Source: Cyprinodon diabolis (Eukaryota; Chordata; Actinopteri; Cyprinodontiformes; Cyprinodontidae). Taken from it: DNA of 64,000 nt. The notes below the pieces were generated by a model. It was not told where the DNA came from and ran no database searches. It saw nothing but the letters and a program-made list of their open reading frames with translations. Below are positions 12,491 through 27,000 of the stretch, piece by piece. The stretch covers positions 81,373 through 145,372 of the forward strand of contig JARPUW010000505.1 of the NCBI GenBank assembly GCA_030533445.1, in the 5' to 3' direction. The number at the start of each line of letters is the position of its first letter. Position 1 is the stretch's first letter. The translations under genes and the position numbers were made by a program.

Positions 12491-15400
12491 AATAAGGAGA
12501 GGAAACAATGAGAGGAAATAAGGAGAGGAAACAAGGAGAGGAAATAAGGAGAGGAAGTAAGGAGAGGAAACAAGGAGAGGAGGAGAGGAAACAAGGAGAT
12601 GAGGAGAGGAAACAAGGAGAGAAAATAAGGAGAGGAAACAATGAGAGGAGGAGAGGAAACAAGGAGAGTGAACAAGGAGAGGAGGAGAGGAAACAAGGAG
12701 AGGAAATAAGGAGAGGAAACAATGAGAGGAAATAAGGAGAGGAAACAATGAGAGGAGGAGAGGAAACAAGGAGAGGAAACAAGGAGAGGAAATAAGGAGA
12801 GGAAATAAGGAGAGGAAACAATGAGAGGAGGAGAGGATACAAGGAGAGGAAACCAGGAGAGGAAATAAGGAGAGGAAGTAAGGAGAGGAAACAAGGAGAG
12901 GAAATAAGGAGAGGAAACAAGGAGAGGAAATAAGGAGAGGAAACAAGGAGAGGAAATAAGGAGAGGAAACAAGGAGAGGAGGAGAGGAAACAAGGAGAGG
13001 AAATAAGGAGAGGAAGTAAGGAGAGGAAATAAGGAGAGGAAACAAGGAGAGGAAATAAGGCGAGGAAACAAGGAGAGGAAATAAGGAGAGGAAGTAAGGA
13101 GAAGAAACAAGGAGAGGAAACAATGAGAGGAAACAAGGAGAGGAAACAAGGTGAGGAAACAAGGAGAGGAAATAAGGAGAGGAAATAAGGAGAGGAGGAG
13201 AGGAAACAAGGAGAGGAAACAAGGAGAGGAAATAAGGAGAGGAAACAAGGAGAGGAAACAAGGAGAGGAAATAAGGAGAGGAAACAAGGAGAGGAAATAA
13301 GGAGAGGAAACAAGGAGAGGAGGAGAGGAAACAAGGAGAGGAAATAAGGAGAGGAAGTAAGGAGAGGAAATAAGGAGAGGAAACAAGGAGAGGAAATAAG
13401 GCGAGGAAACAAGGAGAGGAGGAGAGGAAACAAGGAGAGGAAACAAGGAGAGGAGGAGAGGAAACAAGGAGAGGAAATAAGGAGAGGAAGTAAGGAGAGG
13501 AAACAAGGAGAGGAAATAAGGAGAGGAAACAAGGAGAGGAAATAAGGAGAGGAAATAAGGAGAGGAGGAGAGGAAACAAGGAGAGGAAACAAGGAGAGGA
13601 AATAAGGAGAGGAAATAAGGAGAGGAAACAAGGAGAGGAAATAAGGAGAGGAAACAAGGAGAGGAGGAGAGGAAACAAGGAGAGGAAACAAGGAGAGGAG
13701 GAGAGGAAACAAGGAGAGGAAATAAGGAGAGGAAGTAAGGAGAGGAAACAAGGAGAGGAAATAAGGAGAGGAAACAAGGAGAGGAAACAAGGAGAGGAAA
13801 CAAGGAGAGGAAATAAGGAGAGGAAGTAAGGAGAAGAAACAAGGAGAGGAAACAATGAGAGGAAACAAGGAGAGGAAACAAGGTGAGGAAACAAGGAGAG
13901 GAAATAAGGAGAGGAAATAAGGAGAGGAGGAGAGGAAACAAGGAGAGGAAACAAGGAGAGGAAAAAAGGAGAGGAAATAAGGAGAGGAAACAATGAGAGG
14001 AGGAAAGGATACAAGGAGAGGAAACAAGGAGAGGAAATAAGGAGAGGAAGTAAGGAGAGGAAACAAGGAGAGGAAATAAGGAGAGGAAACAAGGAGAGGA
14101 AATAAGAAGAGGAAACAAGGAGAGGAAATAAGGAGAGGAAATAATGAGAGGAAACAAGGAGAGGAAACAAGGAGAGGAAATAAGGAGAGGAAACAAGGAG
14201 AGGAAACAATGAGAGGAAACAAGGAGAGGAAACAATGAGAGGAAATAAGGAGAGGAAACAATGAGAGGAGGAGAGGATACAAGGAGAGGAAACAAGGAGA
14301 GGAAATAAGGAGAGGAAGTAAGGAGAGGAAACAAGGAGAGAAAATAAGGAGAGGAAGTAAGGAGAGGAAACAAGGAGAGGAAATAATGAGAGGAAACAAG
14401 GAGAGGAAATAAGGAGAGGAGGAGAGGAAACAAGGAGAGGAGGAGAGGAGAGGAAAGAAGGAGAGGAAATAAGGAGAGGTAACAAGGAGAGGAAATAATG
14501 AAAGGAAATAAGGAGAGGAAACAATGAGAGGAAATAAGGAGAGGAAACAAGGAGAGGAAATAAGGAGAGGAAGTAAGGAGAGGAAACAAGGAGAGGAGGA
14601 GAGGAAACAAGGAGATGAGGAGAGGAAACAAGGAGAGAAAATAAGGAGAGGAAACAATGAGAGGAGGAGAGGAAACAAGGAGAGTGAACAAGGAGAGGAG
14701 GAGAGGAAACAAGGAGAGGAAATAAGGAGAGGAAACAATGAGAGGAAATAAGGAGAGGAAACAATGAGAGGAGGAGAGGAAACAAGGAGAGGAAACAAGG
14801 AGAGGAAATAAGGAGAGGAAATAAGGAGAGGAAACAATGAGAGGAGGAGAGGATACAAGGAGAGGAAACCAGGAGAGGAAATAAGGAGAGGAAGTAAGGA
14901 GAGGAAACAAGGAGAGGAAATAAGGAGAGGAAACAAGGAGAGGAAATAAGGAGAGGAAACAAGGAGAGGAGGAGAGGAAACAAGGAGAGGAAATAAGGAG
15001 AGGAAGTAAGGAGAGGAAATAAGGAGAGGAAACAAGGAGAGGAAATAAGGCGAGGAAACAAGGAGAGGAAATAAGGAGAGGAAGTAAGGAGAAGAAACAA
15101 GGAGAGGAAACAATGAGAGGAAACAAGGAGAGGAAACAAGGTGAGGAAACAAGGAGAGGAAATAAGGAGAGGAAATAAGGAGAGGAGGAGAGGAAACAAG
15201 GAGAGGAAACAAGGAGAGGAAATAAGGAGAGGAAATAAGGAGAGGAAACAATGAGAGGAGGAGAGGATACAAGGAGAGGAAACAAGGAGAGGAAATAAGG
15301 AGAGGAAGTAAGGAGAGGAAACAAGGAGAGGAAATAAGGAGAGGAAGTAAGGAGAGGAAACAAGGAGAGGAAATAAGGAGAGGAAACAAGGAGAGGAAAT

Positions 15401-16084
15401 AAGAAGAGGAAACAAGGAGAGGAAATAAGGAGAGGAAATAATGAGAGGAAACAAGGAGAGGAAACAAGGAGAGGAAATAAGGAGAGGAAACAATGAGAGG
15501 AAACAAGGAGAGGAAACAATGAGAGGAAATAAGGAGAGGAAACAATGAGAGGAGGAGAGGAAACAAGGAGAGGAAACAAGGAGAGGAAATAAGGAGAGGA
15601 AACAATGAGAGGAAACAAGGAGAGGAAGTAAGGAGAGGAAACAAAGAGAGGAAATAAGGAGAGGAAACAAGGAAAGGAAACAAGGAGAGGAAATAAGGAG
15701 AGGAAACAAGGAGAGGAAACAAGGAGAGGAAACAAGGAGAGGAGGAGAGGAAACAAGGAGAGGAAACAAGGAGAGGAAATAAGGAGAGGAAATAAGGAGA
15801 GGAAAGAAGGAGAGGAAGTAAGGAGAGGAAACAAGGAGAGGAAATAAGGAGAGGAAACAAGGAGAGGAAACAAGGAGAGGAAATAAGGAGAGGAAACAAG
15901 GAGAGGAAACAATGAGAGGAAACAAGGAGAGGAAATAAGGAGAGGAAACAATGAGAGGAGGAGAGGATACAAGGAGAGGAAACAAGGAGAGGAAATAAGG
16001 AGAGGAAGTAAGGAGAGGAAACAAGGAGAGGAAATAAGGAGAGGAAACAAGGAGAGGAAACAAGGAGAGGAAATAAGGAGAGGA

Positions 16085-19000
16085 AACAAGGAGAGGAAAT
16101 AATGAGAGGAAACAAGGAGAGGAAATAAGGAGAGGAGGAGAGGAAACAAGGAGAGGAGGAGAGGAGAGGAAAGAAGGAGAGGAAATAAGGAGAGGTAACA
16201 AGGAGAGGAAATAATGAAAGGAAATAAGGAGAGGAAACAATGAGAGGAAATAAGGAGAGGAAACAAGGAGAGGAAATAAGGAGAGGAAGTAAGGAGAGGA
16301 AACAAGGAGAGGAGGAGAGGAAACAAGGAGATGAGGAGAGGAAACAAGGAGAGAAAATAAGGAGAGGAAACAATGAGAGGAGGAGAGGAAACAAGGAGAG
16401 TGAACAAGGAGAGGAGGAGAGGAAACAAGGAGAGGAAATAAGGAGAGGAAACAATGAGAGGAAATAAGGAGAGGAAACAATGAGAGGAGGAGAGGAAACA
16501 AGGAGAGGAAACAAGGAGAGGAAATAAGGAGAGGAAATAAGGAGAGGAAACAATGAGAGGAGGAGAGGATACAAGGAGAGGAAACCAGGAGAGGAAATAA
16601 GGAGAGGAAGTAAGGAGAGGAAACAAGGAGAGGAAATAAGGAGAGGAAACAAGGAGAGGAAATAAGGAGAGGAAACAAGGAGAGGAGGAGAGGAAACAAG
16701 GAGAGGAAATAAGGAGAGGAAGTAAGGAGAGGAAATAAGGAGAGGAAACAAGGAGAGGAAATAAGGCGAGGAAACAAGGAGAGGAAATAAGGAGAGGAAG
16801 TAAGGAGAAGAAACAAGGAGAGGAAACAATGAGAGGAAACAAGGAGAGGAAACAAGGTGAGGAAACAAGGAGAGGAAATAAGGAGAGGAAATAAGGAGAG
16901 GAGGAGAGGAAACAAGGAGAGGAAACAAGGAGAGGAAATAAGGAGAGGAAACAAGGAGAGGAAATAAGGAGAGGAAACAAGGAGAGGAGGAGAGGAAACA
17001 AGGAGAGGAAACAAGGAGAGGAGGAGAGGAAACAAGGAGAGGAAATAAGGAGAGGAAGTAAGGAGAGGAAACAAGGAGAGGAAATAAGGAGAGGAAACAA
17101 GGAGAGGATACAAGGAGAGGAAACAAGGAGAGGAAACAAGGAGAGGAAATAAGGAGAGGAAGTAAGGAGAAGAAACAAGGAGAGGAAACAATGAGAGGAA
17201 ACAAGGAGAGGAAACAAGGTGAGGAAACAAGGAGAGGAAATAAGGAGAGGAAATAAGGAGAGGAGGAGAGGAAACAAGGAGAGGAAACAAGGAGAGGAAA
17301 TAAGGAGAGGAAATAAGGAGAGGAAACAATGAGAGGAGGAGAGGATACAAGGAGAGGAAACAAGGAGAGGAAATAAGGAGAGGAAGTAAGGAGAGGAAAC
17401 AAGGAGAGGAAATAAGGAGAGGAAACAAGGAGAGGAAATAAGAAGAGGAAACAAGGAGAGGAAATAAGGAGAGGAAATAATGAGAGGAAACAAGGAGAGG
17501 AAACAAGGAGAGGAAATAAGGAGAGGAAACAATGAGAGGAAACAAGGAGAGGAAACAATGAGAGGAAATAAGGAGAGGAAACAATGAGAGGAGGAGAGGA
17601 TACAAGGACAGGAAACAAGGAGAGGAAATAAGGAGAGGAAGTAAGGAGAGGAAACAAGGAGAGGAAATAAGGAGAGGAAACAAGGAGAGGAAACAAGGAG
17701 AGGAAATAAGGAGAGGAAACAAGGAGAGGAGGAGAGGAAACAAGGAGAGGAAACAAGGAGATGAAATAAGGAGAGGAAGTAAGGAGAGGAAACAAAGAGA
17801 GGAAATAAGGAGAGGAAACAAGGAGAGGAAACAAGGAGAGGAAATAAGGAGAGGAAACAAGGAGAGGAGGAGAGGAAACAAGGAGAGGAAACAAGGAGAG
17901 GAAATAAGGAGAGGAAACAATGAGAGGAAATAAGGAGAGGAAACAATGAGAGGAGGAGAGGAAACAAGGAGAGGAAATAAGGAGAGGAAACAAGGAGAGG
18001 AAATAAGCTGAGGAAATAAGGAGAGGAAACAAGGAGAGGAAACAAGGAGAGGAAATAAGGAGAGGAAACAAGGAGAGGAAACAAGGAGAGGAAATAAGGA
18101 GAGGAAACAATGAGAGGAAACAAGGAGAGGAAGTAAGGAGAGGAAACAAAGAGAGGAAATAAGGAGAGGAAACAAGGAAAGGAAACAAGGAGAGGAAATA
18201 AGGAGAGGAAACAAGGAGAGGAAACAAGGAGAGGAAACAAGGAGAGGAGGAGAGGAAACAAGGAGAGGAAACAAGGAGAGGAAATAAGGAGAGGAAATAA
18301 GGAGAGGAAAGAAGGAGAGGAAGTAAGGAGAGGAAACAAGGAGAGGAAATAAGGAGAGGAAACAAGGAGAGGAAACAAGGAGAGGAAATAAGGAGAGGAA
18401 ACAAGGAGAGGAAACAATGAGAGGAAACAAGGAGAGGAAATAAGGAGAGGAAACAATGAGAGGAGGAGAGGATACAAGGAGAGGAAACAAGGAGAGGAAA
18501 TAAGGAGAGGAAGTAAGGAGAGGAAACAAGGAGAGGAAATAAGGAGAGGAAACAAGGAGAGGAAACAAGGAGAGGAAATAAGGAGAGGAAACAAGGAGAG
18601 GAGGAGAGGAAACAAGGAGAGGAACCAAGGAGAGGAAATAAGGAGAGGAAGTAAGGAGAGGAAACAAGGAGAGGAAGTAAGGAGAGGAAACAATGAGAGG
18701 AAACAAGGAGAGGAAACAAGGAGAGGAAACAAGGAGAGGAAATAAGGAGAGGAAATAAGGAGAGGAGGAGAGGAAACAAGGAGAGGAAACAAGGAGAGGA
18801 AATAAGGAGAGGAAACAATGAGAGGAGGAGAGGATACAAGGAGAGGAAACAAGGAGAGGAAATAAGGAGAGGAAGTAAGGAGAGGAAACAAGGAGAGGAA
18901 ATAAGGAGAGGAAACAAGAGGAAACAAGGAGAGGAGACAAGGAGAGGAAATAAGGAGAGGAAACAAGGAGAGGAGGAGAGGAAACAAGGAGAGGAAATAA

Positions 19001-21890
19001 GGAGAGGAAGTAAGGAGAGGAAACAAGGAGAGGAAATAATGAGAGGAAACAAGGAGAGGAAATAAGGAGAGGAGGAGAGGAAACAAGGAGAGGAGGAGAG
19101 GAGAGGAAAGAAGGAGAGGAAATAAGGAGAGGTAACAAGGAGAGGAAATAAGGAAAGGAAATAAGGAGAGGAAACAATGAGAGGAAATAAGGAGAGGAAA
19201 CAAGGAGAGGAAATAAGGAGAGGAAGTAAGGAGAGGAAACAAGGAGAGGAGGAGAGGAAACAAGGAGATGAGGAGAGGAAACAAGGAGAGAAAATAAGGA
19301 GAGGAAACAATGAGAGGAGGAGAGGAAACAAGGAGAGTGAACAAGGAGAGGAAATAAGGAGAGGAAATAAGGAGAGGAAACAATGAGAGGAGGAGAGGAT
19401 ACAAGGAGAGGAAACCAGGAGAGGAAATAAGGAGAGGAAGTAAGGAGAGGAAACAAGGAGAGGAAATAAGGAGAGGAAACAAGGAGAGGAAATAAGGAGA
19501 GGAAACAAGGAGAGGAAATAAGGAGAGGAAACAAGGAGAGGAGGAGAGGAAACAAGGAGAGGAAATAAGGAGAGGAAGTAAGGAGAGGAAATAAGGAGAG
19601 GAAACAAGGAGAGGAAATAAGGCGAGGAAACAAGGAGAGGAAATAAGGAGAGGAAGTAAGGAGAAGAAACAAGGAGAGGAAACAATGAGAGGAAACAAGG
19701 AGAGGAAACAAGGTGAGGAAACAAGGAGAGGAAATAAGGAGAGGAAATAAGGAGAGGAGGAGAGGAAACAAGGAGAGGAAACAAGGAGAGGAAATAAGGA
19801 GAGGAAATAAGGAGAGGAAACAAGGAGAGGAAATAAGGAGAGGAAACAAGGTGAGGAGGAGAGGAAACAAGGAGAGGAAACAAGGAGAGGAGGAGAGGAA
19901 ACAAGGAGAGGAAATAAGGAGAGGAAGTAAGGAGAGGAAACAAGGAGAGGAAATAAGGAGAGGAAACAAGGAGAGGAAACAAGGAGAGGAAACAAGGAGA
20001 GGAAATAAGGAGAGGAAGTAAGGAGAAGAAACAAGGAGAGGAAACAATGAGAGGAAACAAGGAGAGGAAACAAGGTGAGGAAACAAGGAGAGGAAATAAG
20101 GAGAGGAAATAAGGAGAGGAGGAGAGGAAACAAGGAGAGGAAACAAGGAGAGGAAAAAAGGAGAGGAAATAAGGAGAGGAAACAATGAGAGGAGGAAAGG
20201 ATACAAGGAGAGGAAACAAGGAGAGGAAATAAGGAGAGGAAGTAAGGAGAGGAAACAAGGAGAGGAAATAAGGAGAGGAAACAAGGAGAGGAAATAAGAA
20301 GAGGAAACAAGGAGAGGAAATAAGGAGAGGAAATAATGAGAGGAAACAAGGAGAGGAAACAAGGAGAGGAAATAAGGAGAGGAAACAAGGAGAGGAAACA
20401 ATGAGAGGAAACAAGGAGAGGAAACAATGAGAGGAAATAAGGAGAGGAAACAATGAGAGGAGGAGAGGATACAAGGAGAGGAAACAAGGAGAGGAAATAA
20501 GGAGAGGAAGTAAGGAGAGGAAACAAGGAGAGGAAATAAGGAGAGGAAGTAAGGAGAGGAAACAAGGAGAGGAAATAATGAGAGGAAACAAGGAGAGGAA
20601 ATAAGGAGAGGAGGAGAGGAAACAAGGAGAGGAGGAGAGGAGAGGAAAGAAGGAGAGGAAATAAGGAGAGGTAACAAGGAGAGGAAATAAGGAAAGGAAA
20701 TAAGGAGAGGAAACAATGAGAGGAGGAGAGGATACAAGGAGAGGAAACAAGGAGAGGAAATAAGGAGAGGAAGTAAGGAGAGGAAACAAGGAGAGGAAAT
20801 AAGGAGAGGAAACAAGGAGAGGAAACAAGGAGAGGAAATAAGGAGAGGAAACAAGGAGAGGAGGAGAGGAAACAAGGAGAGGAACCAAGGAGAGGAAATA
20901 AGGAGAGGAAGTAAGGAGAGGAAACAAAGAGAGGAAATAAGGAGAGGAAACAAGGAGAGGAAACAAGGAGAGGAAATAAGGAGAGGAAACAAGGAGAGGA
21001 AACAAGGAGAGGAAACAAGGAGAGGAAATAAGGAGAGGAAACAAGGAGAGGAAGTAAGGAGAGGAAACAATGAGAGGAAACAAGGAGAGGAAACAAGGAG
21101 AGGAAACAAGGAGAGGAAATAAGGAGAGGAAATAAGGAGAGGAGGAGAGGAAACAAGGAGAGGAAACAAGGAGAGGAAATAAGGAGAGGAAATAAGGAGA
21201 GGAAACAATGAGAGGAGGAGAGGATACAAGGAGAGGAAACAAGGAGAGGAAATAAGGAGAGGAAGTAAGGAGAGGAAACAAGGAGAGGAAATAAGGAGAG
21301 GAAACAAGAGGAAACAAGGAGAGGAAACAAGGAGAGGAAATAAGGAGAGGAAACAAGGAGAGGAGGAGAGGAAACAAGGAGAGGAAATAAGGAGAGGAAA
21401 CAAGGAGAGGAAATAATGAGAGGAAACAAGGAGAGGAAATAAGGAGAGGAGGAGAGGAAACAAGGAGAGGAGGAGAGGAGAGGAAAGAAGGAGAGGAAAT
21501 AAGGAGAGGTAACAAGGAGAGGAAATAAGGAAAGGAAATAAGGAGAGGAAACAATGAGAGGAAATAAGGAGAGGAAACAAGGAGAGGAAATAAGGAGAGG
21601 AAGTAAGGAGAGGAAACAAGGAGAGGAGGAGAGGAAACAAGGAGATGAGGAGAGGAAACAAGGAGAGAAAATAAGGAGAGGAAACAATGAGAGGAGGAGA
21701 GGAAACAAGGAGAGTGAACAAGGAGAGGAGGAGAGGAAACAAGGAGAGGAAATAAGGAGAGGAAACAATGAGAGGAAATAAGGAGAGGAAACAATGAGAG
21801 GAGGAGAGGAAACAAGGAGAGGAAACAAGGAGAGGAAATAAGGAGAGGAAATAAGGAGAGGAAACAATGAGAGGAGGAGAGGATACAAGG
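16085..21890 (+). repeat. Higher-order block A, copy 2
   Basis: Second copy of the 3.36-9.05 kb block. Shared ordered landmarks include AAGGAGATGAAAT (about 5,031 and 17,760), AAGCTGAGG (about 5,276 and 18,006), the 10-bp short unit AAGAGGAAAC (about 6,183 and 18,914), and the AAGGAGAGTGAAC cassette. It retains the cassette segment missing near 8,690 in copy 1. A rare AAGGACAGG unit at about 17,607 is absent from copy 1 and marks later point mutation. Confidence 0.75.
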
Positions 21891-24044
21891 AGAGGAAACC
21901 AGGAGAGGAAATAAGGAGAGGAAGTAAGGAGAGGAAACAAGGAGAGGAAATAAGGAGAGGAAACAAGGAGAGGAAATAAGGAGAGGAAACAAGGAGAGGA
22001 AATAAGGAGAGGAAACAAGGAGAGGAGGAGAGGAAACAAGGAGAGGAAATAAGGAGAGGAAGTAAGGAGAGGAAATAAGGAGAGGAAACAAGGAGAGGAA
22101 ATAAGGCGAGGAAACAAGGAGAGGAAATAAGGAGAGGAAGTAAGGAGAAGAAACAAGGAGAGGAAACAATGAGAGGAAACAAGGAGAGGAAACAAGGTGA
22201 GGAAACAAGGAGAGGAAATAAGGAGAGGAAATAAGGAGAGGAGGAGAGGAAACAAGGAGAGGAAACAAGGAGAGGAAATAAGGAGAGGAAATAAGGAGAG
22301 GAAACAAGGAGAGGAAATAAGGAGAGGAAACAAGGAGAGGAGGAGAGGAAACAAGGAGAGGAAACAAGGAGAGGAGGAGAGGAAACAAGGAGAGGAAATA
22401 AGGAGAGGAAGTAAGGAGAGGAAACAAGGAGAGGAAATAAGGAGAGGAAACAAGGAGAGGATACAAGGAGAGGAAACAAGGAGAGGAAACAAGGAGAGGA
22501 AATAAGGAGAGGAAGTAAGGAGAAGAAACAAGGAGAGGAAACAATGAGAGGAAACAAGGAGAGGAAACAAGGTGAGGAAACAAGGAGAGGAAATAAGGAG
22601 AGGAAATAAGGAGAGGAGGAGAGGAAACAAGGAGAGGAAACAAGGAGAGGAAATAAGGAGAGGAAATAAGGAGAGGAAACAATGAGAGGAGGAGAGGATA
22701 CAAGGAGAGGAAACAAGGAGAGGAAATAAGGAGAGGAAGTAAGGAGAGGAAACAAGGAGAGGAAATAAGGAGAGGAAACAAGGAGAGGAAATAAGAAGAG
22801 GAAACAAGGAGAGGAAATAAGGAGAGGAAATAATGAGAGGAAACAAGGAGAGGAAACAAGGAGAGGAAATAAGGAGAGGAAACAAGGAGAGGAAACAATG
22901 AGAGGAAACAAGGAGAGGAAACAAAGAGAGGAAATAAGGAGAGGAAACAATGAGAGGAGGAGAGGATACAAGGAGAGGAAACAAGGAGAGGAAATAAGGA
23001 GAGGAAGTAAGGAGAGGAAACAAGGAGAGGAAATAAGGAGAGGAAACAAGGAGAGGAAACAAGGAGAGGAAATAAGGAGAGGAAACAAGGAGAGGAGGAG
23101 AGGAAACAAGGAGAGGAAACAAGGAGAGGAAATAAGGAGAGGAAACAAGGAGAGGAAATAAGGAGAGGAAACAAGGAGAGGAGGAGAGGAAACAAGGAGA
23201 GGAAACAAGGAGAGGAAATAAGGAGAGGAAACAATGAGAGGAAATAAGGAGAGGAAACAATGAGAGGAGGAGAGGAAACAAGGAGAGGAAATAAGGAGAG
23301 GAAACAAGGAGAGGAAATAAGCTGAGGAAATAAGGAGAGGAAACAAGGAGAGGAAACAAGGAGAGGAAATAAGGAGAGGAAACAAGGAGAGGAAACAAGG
23401 AGAGGAAATAAGGAGAGGAAACAAGGAGAGGAGGAGAGGAAACAAGGAGAGGAAACAAGGAGAGGAGGAGAGGAAACAAGGAGAGGAAATAAGGAGAGGA
23501 AGTAAGGAGAGGAAACAAGGAGAGGAAACAATGAGAGGAAACAAGGAGAGGAAACAAGGTGAGGAAACAAGGAGAGGAAATAAGGAGAGGAAATAAGGAG
23601 AGGAGGAGAGGAAACAAGGAGAGGAAACAAGGAGAGGAAAAAAGGAGAGGAAATAAGGAGAGGAAACAATGAGAGGAGGAAAGGATACAAGGAGAGGAAA
23701 CAAGGAGAGGAAATAAGGAGAGGAAGTAAGGAGAGGAAACAAGGAGAGGAAATAAGGAGAGGAAACAAGGAGAGGAAATAAGAAGAGGAAACAAGGAGAG
23801 GAAATAAGGAGAGGAAATAATGAGAGGAAACAAGGAGAGGAAACAAGGAGAGGAAATAAGGAGAGGAAACAAGGAGAGGAAACAATGAGAGGAAACAAGG
23901 AGAGGAAACAATGAGAGGAAATAAGGAGAGGAAACAATGAGAGGAGGAGAGGATACAAGGAGAGGAAACAAGGAGAGGAAATAAGGAGAGGAAGTAAGGA
24001 GAGGAAACAAGGAGAGGAAATAAGGAGAGGAAGTAAGGAGAGGA

Positions 24045-27000
24045 AACAAGGAGAGGAAATAATGAGAGGAAACAAGGAGAGGAAATAAGGAGAGGAGGAG
24101 AGGAAACAAGGAGAGGAGGAGAGGAGAGGAAAGAAGGAGAGGAAATAAGGAGAGGTAACAAGGAGAGGAAATAATGAAAGGAAATAAGGAGAGGAAACAA
24201 TGAGAGGAAATAAGGAGAGGAAACAAGGAGAGGAAATAAGGAGAGGAAGTAAGGAGAGGAAACAAGGAGAGGAGGAGAGGAAACAAGGAGATGAGGAGAG
24301 GAAACAAGGAGAGAAAATAAGGAGAGGAAACAATGAGAGGAGGAGAGGAAACAAGGAGAGTGAACAAGGAGAGGAGGAGAGGAAACAAGGAGAGGAAATA
24401 AGGAGAGGAAACAATGAGAGGAAATAAGGAGAGGAAACAATGAGAGGAGGAGAGGAAACAAGGAGAGGAAACAAGGAGAGGAAATAAGGAGAGGAAATAA
24501 GGAGAGGAAACAATGAGAGGAGGAGAGGATACAAGGAGAGGAAACCAGGAGAGGAAATAAGGAGAGGAAGTAAGGAGAGGAAACAAGGAGAGGAAATAAG
24601 GAGAGGAAACAAGGAGAGGAAATAAGGAGAGGAAACAAGGAGAGGAGGAGAGGAAACAAGGAGAGGAAATAAGGAGAGGAAGTAAGGAGAGGAAATAAGG
24701 AGAGGAAACAAGGAGAGGAAATAAGGCGAGGAAACAAGGAGAGGAAATAAGGAGAGGAAGTAAGGAGAAGAAACAAGGAGAGGAAACAATGAGAGGAAAC
24801 AAGGAGAGGAAACAAGGTGAGGAAACAAGGAGAGGAAATAAGGAGAGGAAATAAGGAGAGGAGGAGAGGAAACAAGGAGAGGAAACAAGGAGAGGAAATA
24901 AGGAGAGGAAACAAGGAGAGGAAATAAGGAGAGGAAACAAGGAGAGGAGGAGAGGAAACAAGGAGAGGAAACAAGGAGAGGAGGAGAGGAAACAAGGAGA
25001 GGAAATAAGGAGAGGAAGTAAGGAGAGGAAACAAGGAGAGGAAATAAGGAGAGGAAACAAGGAGAGGATACAAGGAGAGGAAACAAGGAGAGGAAACAAG
25101 GAGAGGAAATAAGGAGAGGAAGTAAGGAGAAGAAACAAGGAGAGGAAACAATGAGAGGAAACAAGGAGAGGAAACAAGGTGAGGAAACAAGGAGAGGAAA
25201 TAAGGAGAGGAAATAAGGAGAGGAGGAGAGGAAACAAGGAGAGGAAACAAGGAGAGGAAATAAGGAGAGGAAATAAGGAGAGGAAATAAGGAGAGGAAAC
25301 AATGAGAGGAGGAGAGGATACAAGGAGAGGAAACAAGGAGAGGAAATAAGGAGAGGAAGTAAGGAGAGGAAACAAGGAGAGGAAATAAGGAGAGGAAACA
25401 AGGAGAGGAAATAAGAAGAGGAAACAAGGAGAGGAAATAAGGAGAGGAAATAATGAGAGGAAACAAGGAGAGGAAACAAGGAGAGGAAATAAGGAGAGGA
25501 AACAATGAGAGGAAACAAGGAGAGGAAACAATGAGAGGAAATAAGGAGAGGAAACAATGAGAGGAGGAGAGGATACAAGGAGAGGAAACAAGGAGAGGAA
25601 ATAAGGAGAGGAAGTAAGGAGAGGAAACAAGGAGAGGAAATAAGGAGAGGAAACAAGGAGAGGAAACAAGGAGAGGAAATAAGGAGAGGAAACAAGGAGA
25701 GGAGGAGAGGAAACAAGGAGAGGAAACAAGGAGATGAAATAAGGAGAGGAAGTAAGGAGAGGAAACAAAGAGAGGAAATAAGGAGAGGAAACAAGGAGAG
25801 GAAACAAGGAGAGGAAATAAGGAGAGGAAACAAGGAGAGGAGGAGAGGAAACAAGGAGAGGAAACAAGGAGAGGAAATAAGGAGAGGAAACAATGAGAGG
25901 AAATAAGGAGAGGAAACAATGAGAGGAGGAGAGGAAACAAGGAGAGGAAATAAGGAGAGGAAACAAGGAGAGGAAATAAGCTGAGGAAATAAGGAGAGGA
26001 AACAAGGAGAGGAAACAAGGAGAGGAAATAAGGAGAGGAAACAAGGAGAGGAAACAAGGAGAGGAAATAAGGAGAGGAAACAATGAGAGGAAACAAGGAG
26101 AGGAAGTAAGGAGAGGAAACAAAGAGAGGAAATAAGGAGAGGAAACAAGGAAAGGAAACAAGGAGAGGAAATAAGGAGAGGAAACAAGGAGAGGAAACAA
26201 GGAGAGGAAACAAGGAGAGGAGGAGAGGAAACAAGGAGAGGAAACAAGGAGAGGAAATAAGGAGAGGAAATAAGGAGAGGAAAGAAGGAGAGGAAGTAAG
26301 GAGAGGAAACAAGGAGAGGAAATAAGGAGAGGAAACAAGGAGAGGAAACAAGGAGAGGAAATAAGGAGAGGAAACAAGGAGAGGAAACAATGAGAGGAAA
26401 CAAGGAGAGGAAATAAGGAGAGGAAACAATGAGAGGAGGAGAGGATACAAGGAGAGGAAACAAGGAGAGGAAATAAGGAGAGGAAGTAAGGAGAGGAAAC
26501 AAGGAGAGGAAATAAGGAGAGGAAACAAGGAGAGGAAACAAGGAGAGGAAATAAGGAGAGGAAACAAGGAGAGGAGGAGAGGAAACAAGGAGAGGAACCA
26601 AGGAGAGGAAATAAGGAGAGGAAGTAAGGAGAGGAAACAAAGAGAGGAAATAAGGAGAGGAAACAAGGAGAGGAAACAAGGAGAGGAAATAAGGAGAGGA
26701 AACAAGGAGAGGAAACAAGGAGAGGAAACAAGGAGAGGAAACAAGGAGAGGAAATAAGGAGAGGAAACAAGGAGAGGAAGTAAGGAGAGGAAACAATGAG
26801 AGGAAACAAGGAGAGGAAACAAGGAGAGGAAACAAGGAGAGGAAATAAGGAGAGGAAATAAGGAGAGGAGGAGAGGAAACAAGGAGAGGAAACAAGGAGA
26901 GGAAATAAGGAGAGGAAACAATGAGAGGAGGAGAGGATACAAGGAGAGGAAACAAGGAGAGGAAATAAGGAGAGGAAGTAAGGAGAGGAAACAAGGAGAG